A stretch of 59,468 nt of DNA, from assembly GCA_022797535.1 (NCBI GenBank), contig JAAWKU010000003.1:1-59468 (forward strand), given 5' to 3'. This document shows positions 50,130 through 59,234 of this stretch, in pieces; the first letter of the stretch is position 1; the number at the start of each line of letters is the position of its first letter. The stretch is from Lachnospiraceae bacterium (GTDB taxonomy: Bacteria > Bacillota > Clostridia > Lachnospirales > Lachnospiraceae). The notes beneath the pieces are model-generated. The model did not search any database, was not told the DNA's origin, and saw only the letters and a program-made list of their open reading frames with translations. The position numbers were made by a program, and so were the translations under genes.

Positions 50130-51620
50130 ATGAAGGAAGTGTTGTATAAAAGTACCAGAAGCGCCCAGGAGCCGGTAAGCGCGTCCATGGCAATCCTGAA
50201 GGGACTGACGGAGGACGGCGGGCTGTTCGTGCCGGATCATATCCCCGCTCTGGATAAAAGCCTTGCAGAGCTGGCGGCCATGGACTACCGGGAGGTGGCC
50301 TATGAGGTGATGAAGCTGTACCTGACGGATTTTACGGAGGAGGAACTGAAGAGCTGTATCTCCAAAGCATATGACGGGAAATTTGACTCGGAGGCCATTG
50401 CCCCCATGGCGGAGGCGGAGGGCGCTTATTTCCTGGAACTGTTTCACGGCGCTACCATTGCCTTTAAGGATATGGCACTGTCCATTCTGCCCCATCTGCT
50501 GACCACTTCCGCCAGGAAGAACCGGGTTGAGAATGAGATCGTGATTCTGACTGCCACCTCCGGGGACACGGGCAAGGCGGCGCTGGCAGGCTTTGCGGAT
50601 GTGGAGGGAACCCGCATCGTGGTGTTCTATCCCAAGGACGGCGTCAGCCCCATCCAGGAGAAGCAGATGGTGAGCCAGAAGGGGGACAATACCTTTGTGG
50701 TGGGGATCCGGGGGAACTTTGACGATGCGCAGACAGGGGTTAAGAAGATCTTCTCTGACAGGGAACTGGCAGCCGGGATGGATGCCAGGGGATTCCAGTT
50801 TTCCTCGGCCAATTCCATCAATATCGGACGTCTGGTGCCTCAGATCGTGTACTATGTATATGCCTGCGCCCGGCTGGTGGCGGAGGGAAAGATTCAGGAG
50901 GGGCAGCGGATCAACGTGGTGGTGCCCACCGGCAATTTCGGCAATATCCTGGCGGCCTATTACGCCAAAAATATGGGATTGCCCATAGGCAGGCTGATCT
51001 GCGCCTCCAATGACAACAAAGTGCTGTATGATTTCTTCCGTACCGGCGTCTATGACCGCAACAGGGAGTTTGTACTGACCAGTTCTCCTTCCATGGATAT
51101 CCTGATTTCCAGCAATCTGGAGCGTCTGATCTACCGCATAGCAGGGGATGACCCGGAGCAGAACGCCCGGCTGATGGCTGCCCTGGGAGGACAGGGCCGG
51201 TATGAGATTACGGGGCAGATGCGGGAGATGCTTCAGGATTTCTATGGAGGTTATGCCACCGAGGAGGAGACTGCGGCCGCCATTCGCCGGATCTATGAGG
51301 CGTGCGGCTATGTGATCGACACCCATACCGCGGTGGCGGCATCGGTGTATGGAAAATATGTGGAGGAGACGGGGGATCGTACCCCCACGGTGATCGTTTC
51401 CACGGCAAGCCCCTTTAAATTCACCAGAAGCGTGATGAACGCCATTGACCATAAGTATGACGGCATGACGGATTTTGAACTGGTGGATGAATTGTCCAGA
51501 ATCGCCAATGTGGCGGTTCCTGCGGCGATTGAGGAGATTCGGAACGCTTTGGTGCTGCATGATAATATCTGCGAAGTGGATGAGATGCCGGATATGGTAA
51601 AAAAATTCTTGCAGTTGTAA
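50130..51620 (+). CDS. thrC: Threonine synthase
   Basis: A PLP enzyme that turns O-phosphohomoserine into threonine. The 496-residue protein starts MKEVLYKSTRSAQEPVSASM and has FHGATIAFKDMA with PLP-binding Lys113, TATSGDTGKAALAGF, and VPTGNFGNILAAYYAK for the phosphate cup. It is the long form (E. coli/yeast-like) family. GGAGG precedes the ATG at 50130; the frame is open 117 bp further 5' into non-family sequence. No T-box leader is visible. Confidence 0.96.
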   Translation: MKEVLYKSTRSAQEPVSASMAILKGLTEDGGLFVPDHIPALDKSLAELAAMDYREVAYEVMKLYLTDFTEEELKSCISKAYDGKFDSEAIAPMAEAEGAYFLELFHGATIAFKDMALSILPHLLTTSARKNRVENEIVILTATSGDTGKAALAGFADVEGTRIVVFYPKDGVSPIQEKQMVSQKGDNTFVVGIRGNFDDAQTGVKKIFSDRELAAGMDARGFQFSSANSINIGRLVPQIVYYVYACARLVAEGKIQEGQRINVVVPTGNFGNILAAYYAKNMGLPIGRLICASNDNKVLYDFFRTGVYDRNREFVLTSSPSMDILISSNLERLIYRIAGDDPEQNARLMAALGGQGRYEITGQMREMLQDFYGGYATEEETAAAIRRIYEACGYVIDTHTAVAASVYGKYVEETGDRTPTVIVSTASPFKFTRSVMNAIDHKYDGMTDFELVDELSRIANVAVPAAIEEIRNALVLHDNICEVDEMPDMVKKFLQL

Positions 51621-51704
51621 TAGACAGGAAGCATGGCTGGGCTTGCGCAGGGCGGGGTTCAGCCATTTTCCGGTTTGGAGACAAAAAGCACGGGGAGGTG
51701 GCGC

Positions 51705-52271
51705 ATGGCAGGTGAGACACAGGCAAGCAGGAATGCGGAGGGCTTCTTTTTTCTAAGCGCGGAGGACGCGGGGATGGCCCTGAAGGAGAAAAAGCAGATT
51801 GAGTATCTGGAAGCCAATCTGAATTTCCACAATCCAGAGCAGGTGCTGACTCTCTATGAGAGGATGCTGCGGGAGCGGGTATTCAAAACTCCAGTGGGAA
51901 TGATATATTTGAAGCGCCTGCAGGACTTTCTGCTGGGCAAGGAGGGCGTTGATCCCGCCCGGGTGCCCATGATACCGGTCTATGTTCCCTGTGCCTACAG
52001 TCCCCAGAGGCAGGAGAGACCCCGGCGCGCCGCCGCCGGGCATGAGGAGGCAAAGCCCACTCCGCCCAGACTGCGGCTATCCATACTTTTGAATGTGCTG
52101 CTGGCGGCTGCGGTGATTGCCATGTTCATCCTGGCTCTGAGCAGCAGCCATCCCAATATCCTGAATTACCGTACTGCCATCCTCAACGAGTACGCGTCCT
52201 GGCAGCAGAATCTGGCGGAGCGGGAGCAGGTCATACGGGAGAAGGAACGGGAACTAAAGATCGTGGAGTAG
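51705..52271 (+). CDS. Unrecognised single-pass membrane protein
   Basis: A 188-residue protein. Residues 1-105 are probably cytoplasmic (KKQIEYLEANLNFHNPEQVLTLYERMLRERVF), then a Pro/Arg linker, one membrane helix (about 125-145, ILLNVLLAAAVIAMFILAL) and a charged coiled C-terminus (QNLAEREQVIREKERELKIVE). GGGGAGG precedes the ATG at 51705, and the gene lies between thrC and the two-component pair. I do not recognise a family; the last helix looks like a short membrane-proximal coiled coil outside the cell. Confidence 0.75.
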   Translation: MAGETQASRNAEGFFFLSAEDAGMALKEKKQIEYLEANLNFHNPEQVLTLYERMLRERVFKTPVGMIYLKRLQDFLLGKEGVDPARVPMIPVYVPCAYSPQRQERPRRAAAGHEEAKPTPPRLRLSILLNVLLAAAVIAMFILALSSSHPNILNYRTAILNEYASWQQNLAEREQVIREKERELKIVE

Positions 52272-52346
52272 AGGAAAAGTTGCTCCTGAGCCTGCGAAGC
52301 AGGTGAATAATCGGATTATTTTCACAGAAAATACATAAATAGGTTC

Positions 52347-52352
52347 TATAAT
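52347..52352 (+). promoter_or_regulatory. -10 box before the envelope two-component genes
   Basis: A perfect TATAAT is located 59 bp before the regulator start. No -35 hexamer stands at the right distance, so the promoter may need an activator. Confidence 0.4.
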
Positions 52353-52411
52353 TAACGTATGTAGTGGGAAAGCGGCGGCGCGCCGGACAATGCGGAAAAG
52401 AGGTAGGCCAT

Positions 52412-53092
52412 ATGGAGAGACGAAAGATTCTGGTGGTGGATGACGAGAGCAGGATGCGCAAGCTGGTAAGAGATTTTCTGGTGAAAAGCAATTACGATGT
52501 GCTGGAGGCGGAGGACGGCGAACAGGCTGTGGACCTTTTTTTCCGGGAAAAGGGCATCTCCCTGGTGGTACTGGATGTGATGATGCCCCGGATGGATGGA
52601 TGGCAGGTCTGCAAGGAGATTCGGACCTATTCTCAGGTTCCCATCATCATGTTGACAGCCAGGGGAGACGAACAGGACGAACTGCAGGGCTTTAAGCTGG
52701 GAGTGGATGAATATATCTCCAAGCCTTTCAGTCCCAAGATACTGGTGGCCCGGATCGAGGCAGTCCTGCGGCGCGCCCAGGCCGACTCCCAGGAAGGACG
52801 CCTGTCCTGCGGCGGCATTCTCATTGACAAGGCGGCTCACCAGGTGGAGATCGACGGACAGCCGGTGGAACTGAGTTACAAGGAGTTTGAACTGTTGACC
52901 TACTTTGTGGAAAACAGAGGCATTGCGCTCTCCCGGGAGAAGATTCTGAACAATGTGTGGAATTATGATTACTTTGGGGATGCCAGAACCATAGATACGC
53001 ATGTGAAGAAGCTGCGCAGCAAAATGGGCGCCAGAGGGGATATGATTAAGACCATCTGGGGAATGGGTTACAAACTGGAGGCGGAGGAGTGA
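52412..53092 (+). CDS. OmpR-family response regulator
   Basis: A 226-residue regulator with receiver residues VVDDES (8-13), phospho-acceptor Asp55 (VVLDVMMPRMDGW), and Lys in YISKPFSPK. The winged-helix domain is at about 130-226 with DTHVKKLRSKMG and the IKTIWGMGYKLE hairpin. The ATG at 52412 follows GAGGTAGG. The kinase gene overlaps the stop codon by 4 bp (GTGA). The pair resembles generic envelope-stress systems; the targets are unknown. Confidence 0.94.
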   Translation: MERRKILVVDDESRMRKLVRDFLVKSNYDVLEAEDGEQAVDLFFREKGISLVVLDVMMPRMDGWQVCKEIRTYSQVPIIMLTARGDEQDELQGFKLGVDEYISKPFSPKILVARIEAVLRRAQADSQEGRLSCGGILIDKAAHQVEIDGQPVELSYKEFELLTYFVENRGIALSREKILNNVWNYDYFGDARTIDTHVKKLRSKMGARGDMIKTIWGMGYKLEAEE

Positions 53093-54585
53093 GGCGGGGA
53101 ATGATGAAATCTTCTCTGCGCAGGCAGTTGGCAGCCCTCACCATCGGACTGCTGGTGGGGACGATTCTGGCATGCTGGTTTATCAATAATACATTTCTTG
53201 AAAGCTACTACGAGCGGGAGAAAGCCGATGTGGTGCAGGCGGCTTACCAGCGGCTGAATGCGGCGGCGGTGTCCGGCGGACTGGGCAGCGAGGACTTTGC
53301 CCAGGAGATGGGCCGGTACGCGTTTGCCTCCAATATCAACGTGGAGGTTATTGACGCCAATTCCCGGATCGTCTATGCGGCGGTTTTCAACAACGGGGAA
53401 GAACTCTCCAAACGGCTGCTGCGGTATATTATCGGTTATTCCGTGAACAGTACCTTTGGAGAGGAACTTTCAGAGGGCGTGCCTGCGCCCAACACAGTGT
53501 TTAAATATGTGGAACGGCGAACCGCCACGGAATATATAGAGATGTACGGGCAGCTTGACAACCATGATTGGTTCATTGTCAGCACTACCATGGAGAGCAT
53601 ACAGGAGAGCGTGCGCATTGCCAACCGTTTTCTGGCCTATGTGGGCGTGGCCGCCGCTTTCGCAGGGGGCGTTTTGATGTGGCTGATGTCCAAGCGTGTG
53701 ACGGATCCGGTTCTGCAGCTGGCGGAGATTTCCCAGCGTATGACCAGCCTGGATTTTGAGGCCAAATATCAGGGGGCGGAAAAAAATGAGATCGGTCTGT
53801 TGGGATCCAATATTAATCAGTTGTCCGAATCCCTGGAAAGAACCATATCGGAATTGAAAACAGCCAACAACGAACTGCAGAAGGATATAGAGAAAAAAGA
53901 ACAGATCGACCAGATGCGCAGGGAGTTCCTGGCCAATGTATCTCATGAGTTGAAAACGCCCATAGCGCTGATCCAGGGTTATGCGGAAGGGCTTAGAGAG
54001 GGCATCAGCGACGATGCGGAGAGCCGCGACTTTTATTGCGAGGTGATCATGGATGAGGCGGGCAAGATGAATACCATGGTCCAGAAACTGCTGACGCTGA
54101 ATCAACTGGAGTGCGGCAACGAGAAGGTGAGCATGGAGCGCTTTGATATCGTTGCTCTGATTAAGAATTATTTGCAGTCAGCGGAGATTCTGACTCGTCA
54201 GAACGGGATAGAAGTCAGGATGGATCAGACGGAGCCGGTCTATGTGTGGGGAGATGAGTTCAGGACCGAGGAAGTATTTATGAACTATTTTACCAACGCG
54301 GTCCACTATTGTCAGGGGGAGAAGCTGGTTCATATCAGGGTGGAGCAGGCGGGAGATAAGGCCATGATCAGTGTGTTCAACACCGGCGAACCCATTCCGG
54401 AGGAGAGCCTGGCCCATCTGTGGGAAAAGTTTTATAAGGTGGACAAGGCCAGGACCCGGGAGTATGGGGGAAGCGGGGTGGGGCTGTCCATTGTGAAAGC
54501 GATTATGGAGTCCATGCATCAGGAATATGGGGTGCGGAATTATTCCAACGGGGTGATGTTCTGGTTTATGCTGGAAATGGCGTAA
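53089..54585 (+). CDS. Sensor histidine kinase with HAMP domain
   Basis: A 498-residue kinase. Membrane helices at about 14-34 and 183-205 bracket an outside sensor domain of about 145 residues. HAMP follows (about 205-258), then the H box FLANVSHELKTPIALIQGY with His286, and an ATPase domain with MNYFTNAVHYCQGE, VFNTGEPIPEESLAHLWEKFYK (G1 has NTG instead of DNG) and YGGSGVGLSIVKAIM. The GTG at 53089 is coupled to the regulator stop and has GGAGG upstream; ATG codons at 53101 and 53104 are alternatives. The ligand is unknown. Confidence 0.93.
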   Translation: MRRGMMKSSLRRQLAALTIGLLVGTILACWFINNTFLESYYEREKADVVQAAYQRLNAAAVSGGLGSEDFAQEMGRYAFASNINVEVIDANSRIVYAAVFNNGEELSKRLLRYIIGYSVNSTFGEELSEGVPAPNTVFKYVERRTATEYIEMYGQLDNHDWFIVSTTMESIQESVRIANRFLAYVGVAAAFAGGVLMWLMSKRVTDPVLQLAEISQRMTSLDFEAKYQGAEKNEIGLLGSNINQLSESLERTISELKTANNELQKDIEKKEQIDQMRREFLANVSHELKTPIALIQGYAEGLREGISDDAESRDFYCEVIMDEAGKMNTMVQKLLTLNQLECGNEKVSMERFDIVALIKNYLQSAEILTRQNGIEVRMDQTEPVYVWGDEFRTEEVFMNYFTNAVHYCQGEKLVHIRVEQAGDKAMISVFNTGEPIPEESLAHLWEKFYKVDKARTREYGGSGVGLSIVKAIMESMHQEYGVRNYSNGVMFWFMLEMA

Positions 54586-54622
54586 CCGGTTGTTTTATGG
54601 AGAATAAGGGTATATACTGTAT

Positions 54623-55915
54623 ATGGAGAAAGCAAATATGAGGGGATGGGAAACGGAGCAGGAACTGGAAAGGGTACTGTTGGTGGGAGTGGACATCGGA
54701 GAGGAAGAGGACTTTGAACATTCCATGGAGGAACTGGGCAGTCTGGCGGAAGCCTGCGGGATGCAGGTGGCGGGCATCATCACCCAGCGCCTGGACGCAC
54801 CCAACAAGGCGCTTTATGTGGGTTCCGGCAAAGTGGAGGAGATCAGGGAGTACGCAGGGCAGTGCGAGGCGGAGGTCATCGTGTTTGACAATGCACTGTC
54901 TCCCTCCCAGATTCGGAACCTGAATCAGGAGTTGGGATTGCCTATATTGGACAGAACTACGCTGATCCTGGATATCTTTGCCCTTCGGGCTCAGACCCGG
55001 GAGGCCAAGCTGCAGGTGGAGACGGCCAGGCTCCAGTATCTGCTGCCCAGACTGGTGGGGATGCATGACGCGCTGAGCAGGCAGGGCGGCGCCAGCGGCA
55101 GCATGAGCAACAAGGGTACGGGAGAGAAAAAGCTGGAACTGGACCGACGCAGGATTGAGCATCGGATCAGTGAACTGCGAAAGGAACTGGCGGAGGTGGA
55201 GCAGGGACGGAATATCCGGCGGCAGAGACGCCTGCAGTCCCGGATCCCCCAGGTGGCGCTGGTGGGCTACACCAACGCAGGGAAATCCACCGTCATGAAC
55301 CGGTTGGTGGAACAGTATGGTCAGGCGTCGGAAAAGACGGTGCTGGAGAAAGATATGCTGTTCGCTACCCTGGAGACCAGTGTACGGGCCATAGAGACGG
55401 GGGACAACAAGCCCTTTTTTCTGGTGGATACGGTGGGATTTATTCACAAGCTGCCCCACGGTCTGGTCAAGGCTTTCCGCTCCACTTTGGAGGAGGTGCG
55501 CTACGCAGACCTGCTGGTACAGGTGGTGGATGTATCGGATTCCCGGTACAGGCAGCAGATGGAAGTGACCCGCCAGACATTGGAAGAATTAGAAGCAGGT
55601 GACATTCCCATGGTTATCGTGTATAATAAGAGTGATCTGAGCGACCGTGCGTATCCACGGCTGGCAGGAGATCATATTTACATGGCGGCTGCGGCAGGCG
55701 AGGGCCTGGAGGAACTGTTAGCCCTGATCAAGGAAAGGGTCTATGCGGATCAGGTGGACTGCAGGTTCCTGCTTCCCTATGATCGGGGCGGCGTGGCATC
55801 TTATATCATGGAACATGCCACGGTTTCAAAGCAGGAATACAGGGAGGACGGTCTGTACCTGGAAGTGAACTGTCACCGGCAGGATATGGAAAAATATAAA
55901 CAGTATCTGGTCTGA
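54623..55915 (+). CDS. hflX: Ribosome-splitting GTPase HflX
   Basis: HflX binds the 50S subunit and rescues stalled or damaged ribosomes. The 430-residue protein has the N-terminal HflX domain (VLLVGVDIGEEEDFEHSMEELGSL, then LDAPNKALYVGSGKVEEI), a coiled coil rich in Arg/Glu (about 170-205), and the G domain GYTNAGKST (about residue 215), DTVGFIHKLPHGLVKAF and NKSDL. The ATG at 54623 has GGAGAAT-type sequence some distance upstream and a second GGAG within the first codons, so a slightly later start cannot be excluded. Confidence 0.95.
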   Translation: MEKANMRGWETEQELERVLLVGVDIGEEEDFEHSMEELGSLAEACGMQVAGIITQRLDAPNKALYVGSGKVEEIREYAGQCEAEVIVFDNALSPSQIRNLNQELGLPILDRTTLILDIFALRAQTREAKLQVETARLQYLLPRLVGMHDALSRQGGASGSMSNKGTGEKKLELDRRRIEHRISELRKELAEVEQGRNIRRQRRLQSRIPQVALVGYTNAGKSTVMNRLVEQYGQASEKTVLEKDMLFATLETSVRAIETGDNKPFFLVDTVGFIHKLPHGLVKAFRSTLEEVRYADLLVQVVDVSDSRYRQQMEVTRQTLEELEAGDIPMVIVYNKSDLSDRAYPRLAGDHIYMAAAAGEGLEELLALIKERVYADQVDCRFLLPYDRGGVASYIMEHATVSKQEYREDGLYLEVNCHRQDMEKYKQYLV

Positions 55916-55952
55916 GTTCACTGGGGCGCCTATATTTGAGGGGTGCCTACAT

Positions 55953-58286
55953 ATGAAAGGATATGAGGGGAAAATGGAACAAGCGGGAATTTACGAAAGA
56001 ATCAAAGACAGGGTAGAGCAGCTGAAGAAGGAATCCCAGGATCATTTTTTTACAGATTATCTGACGAAGCTGGACAGCCGCCTGATTCAGGAGAAACACC
56101 AGCTGGATCTGATGGAGACGGAGCTGGAGCGCAGCTGTCGGCTCTATCAACAGCGCATGACCTCCGGCGCGACGGTTATGCCTGGCGCGACGGTTATGCC
56201 TGGCGCGGCGGTTATGCCTGGCACAGCGGTTATGCCTGGCACAGCAGTTATGCCCGGCGCGGCGATTGCTGCCGGGGATCGACAGGAGGGGGCTCCGGGG
56301 ACGGTTATGCCTGGCACGGCTTTGTCAGGCGATTATCAAAAGGCGGCCCCGTTGGGGGGACAAAACATCTCCCAGGAAGGAATGCCTTCGGGCGGGAGCC
56401 AGGTATACGGTACATACAGCACAGGTAATTTTTCTCAGCAGACTGTGCCGTCCTTTACGTATTCCCAGCCCCAGGCAGCTTCCAGGCCTCATAAGAATCA
56501 TGAGTTCACAATCGGCATCAACGTATTCGGAGCCATAGGTGTCCTCTTTGTACTGGCGGCGCTGATCCTGCTGGGGATCAATTATATGAGCAGCCTGGTG
56601 AAAGAATTGGGGCTCTATGTGCTGGGCCTGCTGGTGTGGGGCGTGGCAGAGTTTGTTCTTAAGAAAAAGAATCGGACCCTGTCCATGATTTTTTCCTCAC
56701 TGGGTATCGGCAGCCTGTACGTAACTACCATGGTTAATTTTCTGTATCTGCACAATTTCAGCGGTTTGGTTACTATAAGTATCACCACGCTTGTGACGGT
56801 GGCGGTGATGTTTGTGAGCCGGAGAAAGGATGCGGGTATTCTGAGGATCATTTGTATCGGCGCCTGCATGATCAGTTTCCTGATGATGGATACCCTGCAT
56901 ATGGCCGGGGAGATGGAGCTGCTGGTCTATATGGGGATGATCGTGCTGATCCAGTTGCTGGGAATCCTGCTCCCGGTAAAACAGTGGGCCTACGGCATTG
57001 CCCTCGGCCAGATGGCAGGGACGGCATTTTTTGCCTGGACTTTTGCTGTAAACACAATTCCCCCTGGAGAAGTGATGGGGCTGCGGGCTTTATATGTAAT
57101 CGGTTTTGTGGTGGTCAGCATACTGCTCATGGAACTGACAGTTTGGAGGATGCCGGTGTCGGTCCAAAACAGCGGTCAGATGCAGGGGGTCTGTATTACC
57201 TTTGGAATCGGCGCGTTGCTGCTGCTGAGCGCGCACTGGCGCTGCGCCACAGGCTTTATTGGCCGGCACGACGGCCTGTTTTCGGATATAGAGATCTGGA
57301 TACGTCTGGGTGTGCTGGCGGCGATCGTGGTAATGGGTGTGCTGTTCTTTTTCCTTACGAAGGGCAAGGGATTTCTGCCGTGGATGCAGGCATACTTTGT
57401 GGCGGGGGCGGCGCTGTTTATGTTTGGATATGGCTCCCGGGAACATTTGAGCGTCACCATAACCCTGGCAATCCTGCTGGCGGTGTATAAACTGCTGGCG
57501 TACTGGCAAAAACCCTTGTGGGTGGCGGACGCGGTTATCACCGCCTGGACGGCGCTGGCGGCGTTGGCCTACCATGATACGGTCTACGGAGCGGTGTTGC
57601 TGGGTGTGCTGTTGCTGGGCATCCTGCTTATAAACCACTGGCAGACTTACTACGAATTGATATTCACCGGGACGGCCCTGCTGTATCTGTTCCTGGTGGT
57701 GGACAATGAATTGCTGCTTCCGCTGGCGGTGGCAGTGATGTGGCTTGCCACCCTCCTGCTCAACTATGTGAAAAGATTTGCGGGAAAAGGAATCAGGGGC
57801 TTCAATGTGACCATATTGGTGATGGAGATTTGTTGCTATCTCGGACTGGCTTTCTTCCAGAAATATGACAGCGTGATCATATATTTTATCCTGACGGTGT
57901 TGGGGATGGGCATCCTGCTGTTCACCTTTCGGCCCGGTTTTTTTCCAAAGCCGGAAGAGTGGCGCGGCCTGGCCATGGCGGTCTTTTTGACCTATATGGT
58001 GTTGGTCACCAGATTTGAGTATCGGATCACTTCCAGCATCCTGCTGATGGTGGTGGGATTGCTGGGCATACTTTTCGGTTTCCGGCAGACAGACAGGAAA
58101 CTGCGGTTATACGGACTGGTGTTGTGCATGCCGGTGTGCTTCAAGATTACCTTGTTTGACTTCCGGGTGCAGTCCCTGCAGCGAATCATCCTGTTTCTGG
58201 CGGCCGGGGTGGTGGCCTTGGGGATTTCCGGGATCTATGCATGGATGGACAGAAAGTATAACAGGGATATTGAAAAGGCAGAATAA
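55953..58286 (+). CDS. DUF2339-like polytopic membrane protein with hexapeptide repeats
   Basis: A 777-residue protein. Residues 1-70 form a charged coiled coil, 71-180 a low-complexity linker with tandem hexapeptides of GATVMP/GTAVMP type, and from about 188 to the end there are roughly 18-20 hydrophobic helices. The layout (coiled coil, linker, INVFGAIGVLFVLAALILLGINY, LGIGSLYVTTM) resembles DUF2339 proteins, whose function is unknown. The ATG at 55953 has GAGGGG upstream; ATG 55974 is an alternative. It is followed closely by a lipoprotein gene. Confidence 0.72.
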   Translation: MKGYEGKMEQAGIYERIKDRVEQLKKESQDHFFTDYLTKLDSRLIQEKHQLDLMETELERSCRLYQQRMTSGATVMPGATVMPGAAVMPGTAVMPGTAVMPGAAIAAGDRQEGAPGTVMPGTALSGDYQKAAPLGGQNISQEGMPSGGSQVYGTYSTGNFSQQTVPSFTYSQPQAASRPHKNHEFTIGINVFGAIGVLFVLAALILLGINYMSSLVKELGLYVLGLLVWGVAEFVLKKKNRTLSMIFSSLGIGSLYVTTMVNFLYLHNFSGLVTISITTLVTVAVMFVSRRKDAGILRIICIGACMISFLMMDTLHMAGEMELLVYMGMIVLIQLLGILLPVKQWAYGIALGQMAGTAFFAWTFAVNTIPPGEVMGLRALYVIGFVVVSILLMELTVWRMPVSVQNSGQMQGVCITFGIGALLLLSAHWRCATGFIGRHDGLFSDIEIWIRLGVLAAIVVMGVLFFFLTKGKGFLPWMQAYFVAGAALFMFGYGSREHLSVTITLAILLAVYKLLAYWQKPLWVADAVITAWTALAALAYHDTVYGAVLLGVLLLGILLINHWQTYYELIFTGTALLYLFLVVDNELLLPLAVAVMWLATLLLNYVKRFAGKGIRGFNVTILVMEICCYLGLAFFQKYDSVIIYFILTVLGMGILLFTFRPGFFPKPEEWRGLAMAVFLTYMVLVTRFEYRITSSILLMVVGLLGILFGFRQTDRKLRLYGLVLCMPVCFKITLFDFRVQSLQRIILFLAAGVVALGISGIYAWMDRKYNRDIEKAE
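56166..56273 (+). repeat. In-frame 18-bp tandem repeat inside the DUF2339-like gene
   Basis: Five consecutive 18-bp units of the type GGCGCGACGGTTATGCCT run from 56166 to 56255, with a degenerate sixth to 56273. A stray unit (ACGGTTATGCCTGGCACGG) lies near 56301. Units 1 and 2 are identical and later ones differ at a few third or first bases. The 18-bp length keeps the reading frame, so copy number can change without breaking the gene. Confidence 0.9.
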
Positions 58287-58319
58287 CTAAGACATGCGTG
58301 ATGCATTGGAGGAGATAAG

Positions 58320-59081
58320 ATGAGAAAAAAAATTGTCGCGGCACTGTTGACGGGAATGGCTCTGATGATGGCCGGATGCGGAAACGCCATTCCTGATATG
58401 ACGGATGAACAGCTCCAGGAGGTGGGGGAATACACGGCCATGCTGCTCCTCTCCCATGATGTGAATTATAGGAGCAGACTGGTGGATGTGGAAACCCTGA
58501 ATCTGGAGGAAGATGACGGATTTTCCCAGGCGGAAGCGCCGGAAGAAACGCCGGCCCCGGAGGAGACGCCCGCTCCGGAAAACGTAGGTATGGATCCCAC
58601 AGAGGATACACCGGTGGTGGATTTGACCGGGGGACAGGACAGCGAGGAGCAGATCGTGGTGAGCCTGGAGGAGGCACTGGGACTGCCGGAGCAGATGACC
58701 CTTGTTTACACGGGACATGAGATCGCGGACAGCTATCCCCTGAACGCGTCCGCGGAAGAGTATTTTACAGTGGATGCCGGAACCGGAAACAGTCTGTTGG
58801 TGCTGCGCTTTACATTGCAGAACCTGGGGGAGGGGACGGAGACGGCCGATACCATAGGACATAGCCTGCGGGTGAGAGTATCGGTCAACGGGATCAGTGT
58901 CAACAGCCTGACCACTTTGCTGGAAAATGACCTGACACTTTATCATGAGGACCTGAACCCCGGGGAGAGCAGAGAAGTGGTGATTCTGGCGGAATATGAG
59001 GCCATGAGTCTGCAGGATGTGGCTTCTGTGGAGATAAATGTCAAAAATGATGATAAAAATACAACAATTTCCCTTGAATAA
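58320..59081 (+). CDS. Unrecognised lipoprotein with immunoglobulin-like C-terminus
   Basis: A 253-residue lipoprotein. The signal peptide ends in lipobox MAGC at about residues 17-20. An acidic PEETPAPEETPAPE linker (about 78-92) leads to a beta-rich domain (about 120-253: LLVLRFTLQNLGEGTE, LRVRVSVNGISVNSL, REVVILAEYEAMSL), similar in style to DUF4352/DUF5067-type surface domains. GGAGG precedes the ATG. It is 33 bp after the DUF2339-like gene and closes the transcription unit; a strong terminator follows. Confidence 0.82.
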   Translation: MRKKIVAALLTGMALMMAGCGNAIPDMTDEQLQEVGEYTAMLLLSHDVNYRSRLVDVETLNLEEDDGFSQAEAPEETPAPEETPAPENVGMDPTEDTPVVDLTGGQDSEEQIVVSLEEALGLPEQMTLVYTGHEIADSYPLNASAEEYFTVDAGTGNSLLVLRFTLQNLGEGTETADTIGHSLRVRVSVNGISVNSLTTLLENDLTLYHEDLNPGESREVVILAEYEAMSLQDVASVEINVKNDDKNTTISLE

Positions 59082-59129
59082 GGATATTGGCAGTATTTAC
59101 TGCGACGCTTTACCTGGATAAAATGTAAA

Positions 59130-59160
59130 AAAACGCCCATTTTATGGGCGTTTTGGCTTT
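59130..59160 (+). terminator. Terminator after the lipoprotein gene
   Basis: AACGCCCAT (59132-59140) pairs with ATGGGCGTT (59144-59152) around TTT, flanked by A's on one side and T's on the other. The A/T symmetry allows it to act in both directions. Confidence 0.9.
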
Positions 59161-59205
59161 AAAAAGAAATTGTGTTAAAAAATCCAAAAAATTTCAAATT
59201 TTCTG

Positions 59206-59234
59206 TTGACAATGTGAAAAAGGAGTGATATACT
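59206..59234 (+). promoter_or_regulatory. Strong sigma-A promoter at the right edge
   Basis: A perfect TTGACA (59206-59211) and TATACT (59229-59234) have 17 bp between them. An A/T-rich stretch with A and T tracts (59161-59205) lies upstream, as in UP elements of highly expressed stable-RNA genes. Confidence 0.85.

Noticed and set aside
56166..56273. Regular 18-bp repeats considered as a CRISPR or intergenic satellite
   Set aside because: They are contiguous, without spacers, and lie in frame inside a membrane-protein gene.
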